From assembly GCF_004570345.1 (NCBI RefSeq), contig NZ_SPQM01000075.1:1-23123 (forward strand): a stretch of DNA of 23,123 nt, given 5' to 3'. The stretch is from Blastococcus sp. CT_GayMR20. GTDB taxonomy: Bacteria; Actinomycetota; Actinomycetes; Mycobacteriales; Geodermatophilaceae. Made by a program: the position numbers and the translations under genes. Positions 1-6,602 of this stretch are shown here, one piece after another (the first letter of the stretch is position 1; every line of letters begins with the position of its first letter). The notes beneath the pieces are model-generated. The model was not told the origin of the DNA, searched no databases, and worked only from the letters and a program-made list of their open reading frames with translations.

Positions 1-45
1 GACGACGGCCTCTCCGCGCGGGTACGGGACCTTCTCGCCCGCTAA
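1..45 (+). CDS. C-terminal end of an unidentified gene (partial)
   Basis: Frame 1 is open from the window edge and ends with TAA at 43-45, giving the C-terminal residues [14 protein letters not shown]. Codon use (GC-rich third positions) fits a real gene running in the same direction as nhaA. Fourteen residues are too few to assign a family. Confidence 0.5.
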   Translation, partial: DDGLSARVRDLLAR

Positions 46-48
46 CGT
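43..48 (+). promoter_or_regulatory. Possible -10 box of nhaA
   Basis: TAACGT fits the actinobacterial TANNNT -10 pattern and overlaps the stop codon of the preceding gene. Transcription would start near 55-57, giving either a leaderless GTG at 57 or a leader of about 55 nt before the GTG at 111. No convincing -35 was seen. Confidence 0.3.
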
Positions 49-110
49 GGGGCCCGGTGCGCCGGGAAGTCTGGTCGGCAACGTCCTCGTCGACCCCTGG
101 AGCCGCCCCC

Positions 111-1424
111 GTGACCACGCAGCAGCCGACCCGCCTGTTCGGACGCGGCTCCTGGACCGAGACCCAGCGCGTGGCGTCGGTCCTCCGCAGGGAGACCGTG
201 GGCGGCGCCCTGCTGTTGATCGCAGCGATGGTCGCCTTCGTGTGGGCCAACTCCCCGTGGGGGGACGTCTACGAGGCCATCCGTGACACCCGCGTGGGGC
301 CGGCCTCTCTGCACCTGGACCTGACGCTCGGCACGTGGGCGGCCGACGGGTTGCTGGCGATCTTCTTCTTCGTCGCGGGGCTCGAGCTCAAGCGCGAGTT
401 CGTCGCGGGCGACCTGCGGGAACCCCGGCGCGCGGCGCTCCCGGTCGCCGCCGCGGTCGGCGGCATGCTCGTGCCCGCACTGTTGTTCGTGGCCTTCAAC
501 CTGGGCGGCCCGGAGGGCGCGCTCCGCGGCTGGGCCATCCCCTCGGCGACCGACATCGCGTTCGCCCTCGCCGTCCTGGCGGTCATCAGCACCCACCTGC
601 CCAGCGCCCTCAGGACCTTCCTGCTGACGCTGGCGGTGGTCGACGACCTGCTCGCGATCGTCGTCATCGCCATCTTCTACACCGACGAGCTCAGCGTCCC
701 GGCCCTGCTGTTGTCCCTGCTCCCCCTGGCCGCCTTCGCCTTCCTGGTGCAGAAGCGCGTCCGATCGTGGTGGCTGCTGCTCCCCCTCGCTGTCGCCACC
801 TGGGTGCTCATGCACGAGTCGGGGGTGCACGCGACCGTTGCCGGAGTGCTGCTGGCATTCACCGTGCCGGTGGTGCGCCGCGACGCCGCCGGCGGTCCGC
901 ACGCCGGACCGGGGCTGGCCGAGCACTTCGAGCACCTCCTGAGGCCGCTGTCAGCCGGGTTGGCGGTGCCCGTGTTCGCGTTCTTCTCCGCGGGTGTTGC
1001 CGTCGGGGGCCTGTCCGGTCTCGGCGCCTCGCTCGGGGACGGCATCGCGATCGGCATCATGGTCGGCCTGGTCGCCGGGAAGGCGATCGGCATCAGCGCC
1101 GCCACATGGCTGGTGTCGCGCTTCACGCGCGCCCAGCTGGACGAGAACCTGGGCTGGCCGGACGTCATCGGGCTGGCGCTGCTCGGCGGCATGGGCTTCA
1201 CCGTCTCGCTGCTCATCACCGAGCTCGCGTACGGAGCCGAGAGCGAGAGCTACGACCACGCGAAGGTCGGCATCCTCGCCGGCACCGTGGCCGCCGCCCT
1301 GCTCGCGACCGTCGTCCTGCGGCTGCGCAACCGCCGGTACCGCCTCATCGAGGAGGAGGAGTCGGCGGACGCCGACGAGGACGGCATCCCCGACGTCTAC
1401 CAGCGGCCGTCCGCCGAGGGCTGA
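111..1424 (+). CDS. nhaA: Na+/H+ antiporter NhaA
   Basis: This is an inner-membrane antiporter that exchanges cytoplasmic Na+ for external H+ in pH and salt homeostasis. The 437-residue product has the NhaA family signatures: [13 protein letters not shown] (about 85-97), [12 protein letters not shown] with the Asp equivalent to E. coli D133 (D148), the adjacent pair [11 protein letters not shown] equivalent to D163/D164 (D178/D179), a Lys in VAGKAIGIS at the K300 position, and [10 protein letters not shown] near the C-terminus. About 11-12 hydrophobic segments are visible. The GTG at 111 is preferred because GGAG at 99-102 lies 8 nt upstream; a GTG at 57 would add 18 residues that do not look like the family. 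The C-terminus is an acidic cytoplasmic tail. It appears to be a single-gene unit. Confidence 0.95.
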   Translation: MTTQQPTRLFGRGSWTETQRVASVLRRETVGGALLLIAAMVAFVWANSPWGDVYEAIRDTRVGPASLHLDLTLGTWAADGLLAIFFFVAGLELKREFVAGDLREPRRAALPVAAAVGGMLVPALLFVAFNLGGPEGALRGWAIPSATDIAFALAVLAVISTHLPSALRTFLLTLAVVDDLLAIVVIAIFYTDELSVPALLLSLLPLAAFAFLVQKRVRSWWLLLPLAVATWVLMHESGVHATVAGVLLAFTVPVVRRDAAGGPHAGPGLAEHFEHLLRPLSAGLAVPVFAFFSAGVAVGGLSGLGASLGDGIAIGIMVGLVAGKAIGISAATWLVSRFTRAQLDENLGWPDVIGLALLGGMGFTVSLLITELAYGAESESYDHAKVGILAGTVAAALLATVVLRLRNRRYRLIEEEESADADEDGIPDVYQRPSAEG

Positions 1425-1433
1425 AAATCTGCG

Positions 1434-1463
1434 TTGCCGACCTCCTCCGGCCCGACGTACCGT
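1434..1463 (+). promoter_or_regulatory. Candidate promoter of the mini-ORF/structured RNA unit
   Basis: TTGCCG (1434-1439) and TACCGT (1458-1463) are separated by 18 bp and resemble -35 and -10 elements of the housekeeping sigma factor. Transcription would start near 1470, just before the long Shine-Dalgarno match at 1475-1490. This is inference from sequence only. Confidence 0.4.
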
Positions 1464-1495
1464 CGTCGTACACGAGAGAGGAGGTGGTCCGTAAC

Positions 1496-1534
1496 TTGCT
1501 GAGCTACAGGACTCGTGAGGTGGCTGTCCGCTAG
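1496..1534 (+). CDS. Candidate 12-codon mini-ORF with a very long Shine-Dalgarno match
   Basis: A TTG-initiated frame encodes (M)LSYRTREVAVR and stops at TAG 1532-1534. Upstream, 1475-1490 (AGAGAGGAGGTGGTCC) can pair with 16 nt of the usual 3' end of bacterial 16S rRNA, 14 positions as Watson-Crick pairs and 2 as G-U wobbles, which is far longer than ordinary sites. The gap from GGAGG to TTG is 11 nt, longer than usual, so the exact start is uncertain; an in-frame GTG lies inside the SD. No function is recognised. It could be a leader peptide, a translated small RNA, or a ribosome-binding RNA whose peptide does not matter. Confidence 0.4.
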   Translation: MLSYRTREVAVR

Positions 1535-1536
1535 CC

Positions 1537-1609
1537 GCCGTCCAGATGGGCCGCCCGTTCAGACTCGTGTCTGAGCGACGGCAGATCGCCCGTCCGTCGT
1601 ACGGCGGCG
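1537..1609 (+). ncRNA. Candidate structured RNA downstream of the mini-ORF
   Basis: A 9-bp stem (1556-1564 with 1569-1577, one G-U pair, loop TCGT) is extended by an outer 5-bp helix GCCGT/ACGGC (1537-1541 with 1578-1582). A second hairpin follows: CGCC 1587-1590 with GGCG 1606-1609, and inside it CCGT/ACGG closing a CGT loop. The position between a promoter-like sequence and a terminator-like stem suggests the 3' part of a small RNA or an attenuator. No known RNA family is recognised. Confidence 0.35.
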
Positions 1610-1706
1610 AGCGAGAACCGGACAGTCACCCGACCCCCGGGCCGCCGACATTTGTCCAGTCGGCCCGCGTGCAGCTCCCTCCACGGAGGACGGCGCCGCG
1701 GAGCAG

Positions 1707-1740
1707 CCCGGGGGTTGTCCGTCCCCCGGGGTAGTTTCCT
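1707..1740 (+). terminator. Terminator-like GC hairpin
   Basis: A perfect 8-bp stem (1707-1714 with 1723-1730) has an 8-nt loop and is followed by GTAGTTTCCT, a short T-containing tract. It could end the small unit that begins near 1470. It also overlaps the possible -10 box of the next gene. Confidence 0.4.
1732..1737 (+). promoter_or_regulatory. Possible -10 box of the 1745 gene (leaderless)
   Basis: TAGTTT fits TANNNT and ends 7 nt before the GTG at 1745, the spacing expected if transcription starts on or next to the start codon. No Shine-Dalgarno is visible before that GTG. Confidence 0.35.
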
Positions 1741-1744
1741 CGCC

Positions 1745-2425
1745 GTGCAGCTCGGCGGTCTCCCTGTCGAGAAGGACGTCTCCGCCGGGGTCTGGATCTC
1801 CTCCGCCCGCCGCCGCGGCCGGCCGGGCACCGTCTCCGCCCTGCTCCCGTCCGACTTCGAGGCCTACGCCCGCGTCCTGCACCCCGCCGTCCGCTACGAC
1901 GGGGACGACGACGTGGAGGTGCCGTGGGCCGAGGTGGCCGCGCACAACGGCACCGACCTCCACCCGCTCGTGCGGTGGGACGCCCTTCTCCCGCGGCCGG
2001 TCGAGAGCCAGCCGCCGGTCTGGGACGACGGCCCCAGCGAGGGGCACCTGCCGGTCGCGCTGGCCGCCCGCCTGGGCAGCGTTCTCGGCCGTCACACCGG
2101 CACGCCGGCGGACTGCCTGCTCGGCCGGTGGGACGGGTTCGGGTTCGACCTACCCGACCCCGAGATCCCGCCGCGGCTGCTGCTGCGCGGCGGGAAGGAC
2201 GTCGTGCTGGTGCGCGGCACGGTCGACGACGCGACCCGCAACCTCGCGCCCGAGCCGCACGAGCAGAGCGCGAACCTCTGGTGGCCCGCCGACCACGCGT
2301 GGTGCGTCGTCACCGACATCGACCTGACCAGCACCTACGTCGGCGGCAGCGCCGACTGTGTCGACGAGCTGCTGCGGACCCCGGGGATCGAGGCCTTCCC
2401 CGCCGCCCCGGAGGAGCCGGTCTAG
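1745..2425 (+). CDS. Uncharacterised actinobacterial protein
   Basis: The 226-residue soluble protein has no signal peptide or membrane segment. It has the look of a recurrent actinobacterial hypothetical family, with the segments HPLVRWDALLPRP (about 77-89), LLRGGKDVVLVRG, and near the C-terminus LWWPADHAWCVVTDIDLTST followed by YVGGSADCVDELL. I recognise the family pattern but know of no assigned function. The GTG at 1745 is chosen because the product starts cleanly there and a -10-like box sits 7 nt upstream; a start at 1652 would add low-complexity residues. The gene converges on the DUF885 gene, and the two stop codons are read from the same CTAG tetranucleotide (2422-2425). Confidence 0.8.
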   Translation: MQLGGLPVEKDVSAGVWISSARRRGRPGTVSALLPSDFEAYARVLHPAVRYDGDDDVEVPWAEVAAHNGTDLHPLVRWDALLPRPVESQPPVWDDGPSEGHLPVALAARLGSVLGRHTGTPADCLLGRWDGFGFDLPDPEIPPRLLLRGGKDVVLVRGTVDDATRNLAPEPHEQSANLWWPADHAWCVVTDIDLTSTYVGGSADCVDELLRTPGIEAFPAAPEEPV

Positions 2426-4143
2426 AGCTGCGCGAGCTCCGCCGCGAGGTCGTCGAGGCCCAGTGACCCCTGGGAGAGCGCGGCCATGTGCCACGCCTTC
2501 AGGTCGAACGCGTCCCCGCGGGCCTGCTGCGCCGCCGCCCTGCCCTCGAGCCACGCCCGCTCCCCCAGCTTGTAGCTGATGGCCTGCCCCGGGATGCCGA
2601 GGTAGCGGATCAGTTCACTGTCGAGGAAGGCGATGTCGGCGCCGGAGTTCTCGCCGAGGAACGCCCGCGCGAGGTCCGGCGTCCAGGGCTCGCCGCGGTG
2701 GTCGGCGAGCACGCCCTCGGCGTCCCCGGGGATCGGCAGCTCCAGGTGCATGCCGATGTCGATGACCACGCGCACCGACCGCAGCTGCTGCGCGTCCAGG
2801 TAGCCGAGCCGCTCGGCCGGGTCGGCGAAGTAGCCGAGCTCGTCCATCAGGCGCTCGGCGTACAGGGCCCAGCCCTCGACGTTCGCGCCGACCGAGCCGA
2901 GCGACGTCTGGTAGGTCGACAGCTGCGAGGAGACGTAGGCCCACTGCGCCAGCTGCAGGTGGTGGCCGGGAACGCCCTCGTGGTACCAGATCGAGACCAG
3001 GTCCCAGAGCGGGAAGCGGGTCCGGCCGAGCGTCGGCAGCCAGGTGCGCCCGGGGCGGGAGAAGTCCTGCGCCGGACGGGTGTAGTACGGCGCGGCGGCG
3101 CTGCCGGGCGGCGCGATCATCGCCTCGACCTTCCGGACCGGCTCGGCGAGGTCGAAGTGCGTGCCGTCCAGCGCCTCGATGGCGCCGTCCATCATCGCCT
3201 GCAGCCGCTCACGGACCTCGTCCACGCCCTCGACCGCGGGCCCGTTGAGGCCGAGCCAGCGCATGGCCTCCATCGGGGTCGCACCGGGCAGGACCTTCTC
3301 CGCCTCGGTGCGCTGCTCCGCGAGGATCCGCCGGTACTCCGCCCACCCCCACTCGTAGGCCTCCTCGAGGCCGCGATGCGCGCCCAGGTCGGACCCCGTC
3401 CACCGGCGCGCGGCCAGTGCGTACCGCTCCCGTCCGACGGCGTCCGGAGTCCCCTCCGTGTGCGGGGCGTAGCCCTCCCGCAGGTAGTCGCGGATCTCGG
3501 CGACCGACTCGTCGGCGGCGCGGGCGGCCGCGGCGAGCTCGGGCAGCAGCGCCTCGGGGCCGCCGGCGACGAACTGGGCGAAGTACGGCCCCGCCGCCCA
3601 CTCGTCGAGCTGGCCGACGACGGTGCGCACCTGGCGCGGGGGGACCAGCAGCCCGCGGCGGACCCCCTCCTCGAGGGTCGCCCGGTACCCGCGGAAGGCC
3701 TCCGGCACCCGGGCCATGCGACGGGCGATGACCCTCCAGTCGTCGTCCGAGGCGGCCGGCATGAGGGAGAAGATCTGGCGGACCGCGTGCAGCGGGCTGA
3801 ACAGGTTGTTCAGCGTCCGGTAGGGCTCACCGGCCTCGATGCCCGCGAGGTCGGCCCCGAGCCGCTCGCGGAGCAGCCGCGCGCAGCGGCGCTCGACCGG
3901 GTCGTCGTCCAGCGCCGGATCGGCGGCCAGCACCCGGTCGAGCTCGGCGAGGGTCTCCCGCTCCAGCGCCTCCTCGGCCTCGTGCCCGGCCGGGCTCAGG
4001 TCGGGCAGCCGGTCGTCGCCGGGCCGGGTACCGAGCTGGGTGGCGGTGAGGGGGTCGAGGTCGCACAGGGCGTCGACGAAGCGGTCGGCGATCTGCCGGG
4101 GGGTGGCGGGGTGGGTGGGCGCCGGCGTGGCGGGGGAGGTCAT
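2422..4143 (-). CDS. DUF885 family protein, putative zinc metallopeptidase
   Basis: The 573-residue protein matches the DUF885 family, which is usually seen as a large helical putative metallopeptidase. The diagnostic motif WYHEGVPGHHLQ (HEGVPGHH at about 388-395) supplies likely metal-binding His and Glu residues, and a second conserved block GWALYAERLMDELG (about 424-437) supplies another acidic residue. There is no signal peptide, so it is probably cytoplasmic. Its ATG overlaps the TGA of the upstream nitrobindin-like gene by 4 nt (ATGA at 4140-4143), which implies translational coupling and an operon. The substrate is unknown. The length is normal for the family. Confidence 0.9.
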   Translation of the reverse strand: MTSPATPAPTHPATPRQIADRFVDALCDLDPLTATQLGTRPGDDRLPDLSPAGHEAEEALERETLAELDRVLAADPALDDDPVERRCARLLRERLGADLAGIEAGEPYRTLNNLFSPLHAVRQIFSLMPAASDDDWRVIARRMARVPEAFRGYRATLEEGVRRGLLVPPRQVRTVVGQLDEWAAGPYFAQFVAGGPEALLPELAAAARAADESVAEIRDYLREGYAPHTEGTPDAVGRERYALAARRWTGSDLGAHRGLEEAYEWGWAEYRRILAEQRTEAEKVLPGATPMEAMRWLGLNGPAVEGVDEVRERLQAMMDGAIEALDGTHFDLAEPVRKVEAMIAPPGSAAAPYYTRPAQDFSRPGRTWLPTLGRTRFPLWDLVSIWYHEGVPGHHLQLAQWAYVSSQLSTYQTSLGSVGANVEGWALYAERLMDELGYFADPAERLGYLDAQQLRSVRVVIDIGMHLELPIPGDAEGVLADHRGEPWTPDLARAFLGENSGADIAFLDSELIRYLGIPGQAISYKLGERAWLEGRAAAQQARGDAFDLKAWHMAALSQGSLGLDDLAAELAQL

Positions 4144-4673
4144 CGGATCCGTTCGAGTCGGGCCGACATGGTCGGGCGCAGCGGGGTGTCCGGCCCCGCA
4201 CGGTCGATGGCGTACATCAGCGCGCCCTCGACGATCCCGTAGAGGCGGACGGCACGCGTGACGTCGGGGGCATCGGGGGTGCGGGCCAGGACGTCCGAGG
4301 TCAGCTCCCAGCTCGTGGTCGTCCGCGCGGTGCCGACGTAGAGCTCGACCAGCCCGTCGGGACTGGCGACCAGCAGCTCGACGTCGTCCTCCCCCCGCGG
4401 CCGCCAGAAGCCGGCCTCACGCAGGTCCGGCCCGACGACGTTCCCGTCGTCGGTCAGCCGCCACGTGCGCGACTCGTAGGCGAGGAAGCCACGGCCGTCG
4501 TGACTGAAGCGGATCCACTGCCCGAACCGGTGGTCGCCGCCGACGCCGGCCGCCTGCCCCTCGCCGTGCCACTCGCCCAGCAGCGGCAGCACCGACAGCA
4601 GCTCGGCGGACACCTCCGGTCCGCTCCGGACGTCGGCGGTGTCGGGCACCGGCAGCTCGGTCGCGCCGGTCAC
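4140..4673 (-). CDS. Ferric nitrobindin-like / FABP-family beta-barrel protein
   Basis: The 177-residue product belongs to the nitrobindin (DUF1794, THAP4-like heme-binding) lipocalin-type family; canonical members bind ferric heme and isomerise peroxynitrite. The family signature GxWxGxG is seen as GEWHGEG (33-39), followed by beta-strand-rich segments such as WIRFSHDGRGFLAYESRTWR. Canonical members carry a heme-ligating His in a C-terminal PHLSARL-like motif; here that segment reads LRPTMSARL with Thr168 and no His after residue 58. It therefore resembles the ferric nitrobindin-like group that lacks the ligand, and peroxynitrite isomerase activity should not be assumed. The GTG start overlaps the TGA of the upstream 34-aa gene (GTGA, 4670-4673). 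Confidence 0.85.
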   Translation of the reverse strand: MTGATELPVPDTADVRSGPEVSAELLSVLPLLGEWHGEGQAAGVGGDHRFGQWIRFSHDGRGFLAYESRTWRLTDDGNVVGPDLREAGFWRPRGEDDVELLVASPDGLVELYVGTARTTTSWELTSDVLARTPDAPDVTRAVRLYGIVEGALMYAIDRAGPDTPLRPTMSARLERIR

Positions 4674-4774
4674 CGGCGGCCGCCCTTGGGCCGCCGGGCG
4701 AGCCGGAGGGCGCCGTAGGCGCAGGTGAGCGCAGCCGCCGACGCCAGGGCGATGAGAACCCAGGCAGAGAGCAT
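4670..4774 (-). CDS. 34-residue single-pass membrane peptide
   Basis: The ORF starts with ATG at 4774 and ends in a TGA sharing 4 nt with the GTG of the nitrobindin-like gene. The peptide is hydrophobic from about residue 2 to 24 (LSAWVLIALASAAALTCAYG) and ends in a basic tail (LRLARRPKGGRR), the pattern of a single membrane anchor with a cytoplasmic positive end. Support for a real gene is the exact GTGA overlap, continuation of the operon style, and the -10-like TACGGT 6 nt upstream of the ATG. It may localise or partner the nitrobindin-like protein, which is inference. It is short enough to be missed by automatic calling. Confidence 0.65.
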   Translation of the reverse strand: MLSAWVLIALASAAALTCAYGALRLARRPKGGRR

Positions 4775-4780
4775 GTCCCC

Positions 4781-4786
4781 ACCGTA
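4781..4786 (-). promoter_or_regulatory. Possible -10 box of the 34-aa/nitrobindin/DUF885 operon
   Basis: On the minus strand TACGGT (TANNNT) ends 6 nt before the ATG at 4774, placing the transcript start at the start codon (leaderless). The same bases form the core of a short inverted repeat (CCCACC-TAC-GGTGGG, 4778-4792). Confidence 0.4.
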
Positions 4787-4807
4787 GGTGGGCCCCGGGC
4801 GCCCGGC

Positions 4808-5737
4808 TCAGCCGGACACCGGCACTGCGCCCGCCGTCGCGGCCAGCGCCTCGCGCCACGGGGTCGCCGCCAGCCCGAAGGTCTCCGACGTCTCCCGGGC
4901 GTCGATCACGAACTCCTGGTCGAACTGGTGCCGGACGGCGACCACCTCCCGCATCATCGGGACGACGACGCCGGCCGCCCGCAGCACCGGCCAGGGGATG
5001 CCGCTGACGGGGACGGCGGGAACGGACATGGCGGCCGCGAGGTCGGCGAGGGCCTGCCGCTGCGACCGCGGTGCGACGCTCGGCACGTGCCACGCGCGAC
5101 CGAGGGCGCGCTCGTCGGTGCCGAGGGTGGCCAGGGTGGCGGCGACGTCCGGCAGATAGGCCCAGGTGCGCGAGGCGTCGGGATCGCCGACCACCCACGC
5201 CCGGCGCCCGGCGCGCAGCGACGCGATCTGGCGCACCAGGTGCGAGTGCGCCGCGGGCACCTGCGGGCCGAAGAAGTCCGCGGCCCGCGCCTCGGTCACC
5301 CGCACCCGGCCGGCCTCGTGCGCGGCGAGCGCGTCGAGCCACATGTGTGAGCGCACCCGGCCCTTGACGTCGGTGGCGGCGAGCGGACTCTGCGCCGTCA
5401 TCGGACCCGTCGGCCGCCCGTAGCCGTAGAGGTTCGACATGGTCACCAGGACGGCGCCCGTCCGCTCCGCCGCGGTCAGCAGCGCGGCCGCGACCGGAGG
5501 CCAGTCGGTGGCCCAGCGGTGGTAGGCGGGGTTGACCGCGTTGTAGAGCGCCGCAGCGCCCCGCGTTGCGGCCGTCAGGGCGTGGGCATCGGTGGCGTCC
5601 ACCTGCCGGTGCTCGACCCCGTCCGCGGAGGTGCCGCCGCTGCGGGACAGGACGCGGACGTCGTGCCCGCGGCGGGCCAGCTCCTCGGCCGTGGTCGATC
5701 CGACCGGACCCTTGCCGACGATCACGTGCAGTGCCAT
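4808..5737 (-). CDS. NAD(P)-binding epimerase/dehydratase-like (extended/atypical SDR) protein
   Basis: The 309-residue protein starts with a Rossmann beta-alpha-beta unit (MALHVIVGKGPVGSTTAEELARRG is split here as MALHVIVGKGPVG and STTAEELARRG; nucleotide-binding GKGPVG at 8-13) followed by an acceptor strand DVRVLSR, suggesting NADP(H). Later segments (ALYNAVNPAYHRW, LVTMSNLYGYGRP, DFFGPQVP, TWAYLPDVAATLATLG) match the NAD-dependent epimerase/dehydratase fold. A clear YxxxK pair is not obvious, so the reaction is uncertain. The ATG at 5737 is preferred because GAGGAG lies 6 nt upstream; a longer frame to 5815 would cross the promoter. A divergent TetR gene suggests it is an inducible, regulator-controlled oxidoreductase. 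Confidence 0.8.
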   Translation of the reverse strand: MALHVIVGKGPVGSTTAEELARRGHDVRVLSRSGGTSADGVEHRQVDATDAHALTAATRGAAALYNAVNPAYHRWATDWPPVAAALLTAAERTGAVLVTMSNLYGYGRPTGPMTAQSPLAATDVKGRVRSHMWLDALAAHEAGRVRVTEARAADFFGPQVPAAHSHLVRQIASLRAGRRAWVVGDPDASRTWAYLPDVAATLATLGTDERALGRAWHVPSVAPRSQRQALADLAAAMSVPAVPVSGIPWPVLRAAGVVVPMMREVVAVRHQFDQEFVIDARETSETFGLAATPWREALAATAGAVPVSG

Positions 5738-5765
5738 GGCGAGCTCCTCGAGCGTTCGACGAGAT

Positions 5766-5845
5766 CGGTGCTCTCGTTCGAGAACGATGCTCGGCAAGCT
5801 TTCTCGATCTGTCAAGAGCGGTGCTCACTCTTGCGATCGGCGCTC
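5766..5845. promoter_or_regulatory. Candidate TetR operator region between divergent genes
   Basis: A 14-bp inverted repeat TCGTT-CGAG-AACGA (5774-5787) lies on the predicted start and -10 of the SDR gene. In addition the octamer CGGYGCTC occurs three times in the same orientation (5766-5773, 5819-5826, 5838-5845), and AAGAG/CTCTT (5814-5818 and 5828-5832) flanks the middle copy. These are plausible binding sites for the adjacent TetR protein; which repeat is the true operator cannot be decided from sequence. Confidence 0.4.
5787..5815 (-). promoter_or_regulatory. Promoter of the SDR gene
   Basis: On the minus strand a perfect -35 TTGACA (5815-5810) is followed after 17 bp by GAGCAT (5792-5787), a weak -10. 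Transcription would start near 5780 and leave a leader of about 43 nt. Confidence 0.5.
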
Positions 5846-5866
5846 GCACTCTGTCATCCTGGGTGG

Positions 5867-6544
5867 GTGCCGACTGCCCGCGAACGCGTCCGCGCCGAAC
5901 TGACGACCGAGATCACCGATGCCGCCCGGCGTCAGCTGGCCGAGGTGGGGGCCGCCGCCCTGTCGCTGCGCGCGGTGGCACGCGAGCTGGGCATGGCGTC
6001 GTCCGCGGTCTACCGCTACTTCCCGAGCCGCGACGACCTGCTCACCAGGCTGATCATCGACGGGTACGACGACCTCGGCGCCGCCGCGGAGTCGGCCGAC
6101 GAGCCGTCGGCGGCGCCGGCCGAGCGCTGGCTGGCGGTCTGCCGCGCCGTCCGGGAGTGGGCGCGGGCGCATCCGCACGAGTACGCCCTGCTCTACGGCT
6201 CCCCCGTCCCCGGCTATGCGGCGCCGGCGGACACGGTGCCCGCGGCGTCGCGGGTCGGCATCGTGCTCGGGCGGATCCTCGGGGAGGCGGCCCGCAGCGG
6301 GGCCCTGCCCGGGTCGGCCGGGGAGCGGGACCCGGGGCTGGTGAGCGATGACGCCGTGGCCGTCCTCGGCGGGGACCACCCCGCGATCGACGAGACGGTG
6401 CGGGTGCGCGCCCTCCTGGCCTGGAGCGCACTGTTCGGCACGATCAGCTTCGAGCTGTTCGGGCACTTCGTCGGTTCCGTGGAGGACGCCGACCGGTACT
6501 TCGACCGGGTGATCGGGGACCTCGCCGCGCTGATCGGGTTCTGA
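5867..6544 (+). CDS. TetR/AcrR family transcriptional regulator
   Basis: The 225-residue protein has an N-terminal TetR DNA-binding domain: helix 1 ELTTEITDAARRQLAEVG, then the HTH LSLRAVARELGMASSAVYRY (33-51) and the typical continuation FPSRDDLLTRLI. The C-terminal part is a ligand-binding domain of the WHG/TetR_C_33 style (WARAHPHEYALLYGSPVPGY; later LFGTISFELFGHF). The ligand is unknown. The GTG at 5867 is chosen because the HTH then sits at the usual distance from the N-terminus, and CATCCT (5855-5860) lies 6 nt upstream as a weak leaderless -10. It is divergent from the SDR gene (129 bp apart) and probably represses it and itself. Confidence 0.92.
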   Translation: MPTARERVRAELTTEITDAARRQLAEVGAAALSLRAVARELGMASSAVYRYFPSRDDLLTRLIIDGYDDLGAAAESADEPSAAPAERWLAVCRAVREWARAHPHEYALLYGSPVPGYAAPADTVPAASRVGIVLGRILGEAARSGALPGSAGERDPGLVSDDAVAVLGGDHPAIDETVRVRALLAWSALFGTISFELFGHFVGSVEDADRYFDRVIGDLAALIGF

Positions 6545-6560
6545 GGGGCCGGACGTGACA

Positions 6561-6589
6561 GCGCCCGCCCGGGTGTGCCGGACGGGCGC
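6561..6589. terminator. Bidirectional terminator between TetR and sseC
   Basis: A stem of GCGCCCG (6561-6567) with CGGGCGC (6583-6589) continues after one C-A mismatch with CCGG/CCGG (6569-6572 with 6578-6581) around the loop GTGTG. It sits between two convergent genes and has no strong U-tract, as is usual in high-GC actinobacteria. Confidence 0.65.
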
Positions 6590-6602
6590 CGTCGTTCGCC
6601 GC

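Noticed and set aside
42..935. Long minus-strand frame opposite nhaA.
   Set aside because: It is a shadow of the nhaA coding frame with low-complexity Arg/Gly/Glu-rich sequence and no start context.
2488..4242. 584-codon + strand frame opposite the DUF885 gene.
   Set aside because: Composition is random GC-rich and it lies entirely over a gene with clear family motifs on the other strand.
4775..4830. Hairpin around the SDR stop codon (CCGGC-TGA-GCCGG on the minus strand).
   Set aside because: The stem is only 5 bp with a 3-nt loop, so it is too weak to call a terminator.
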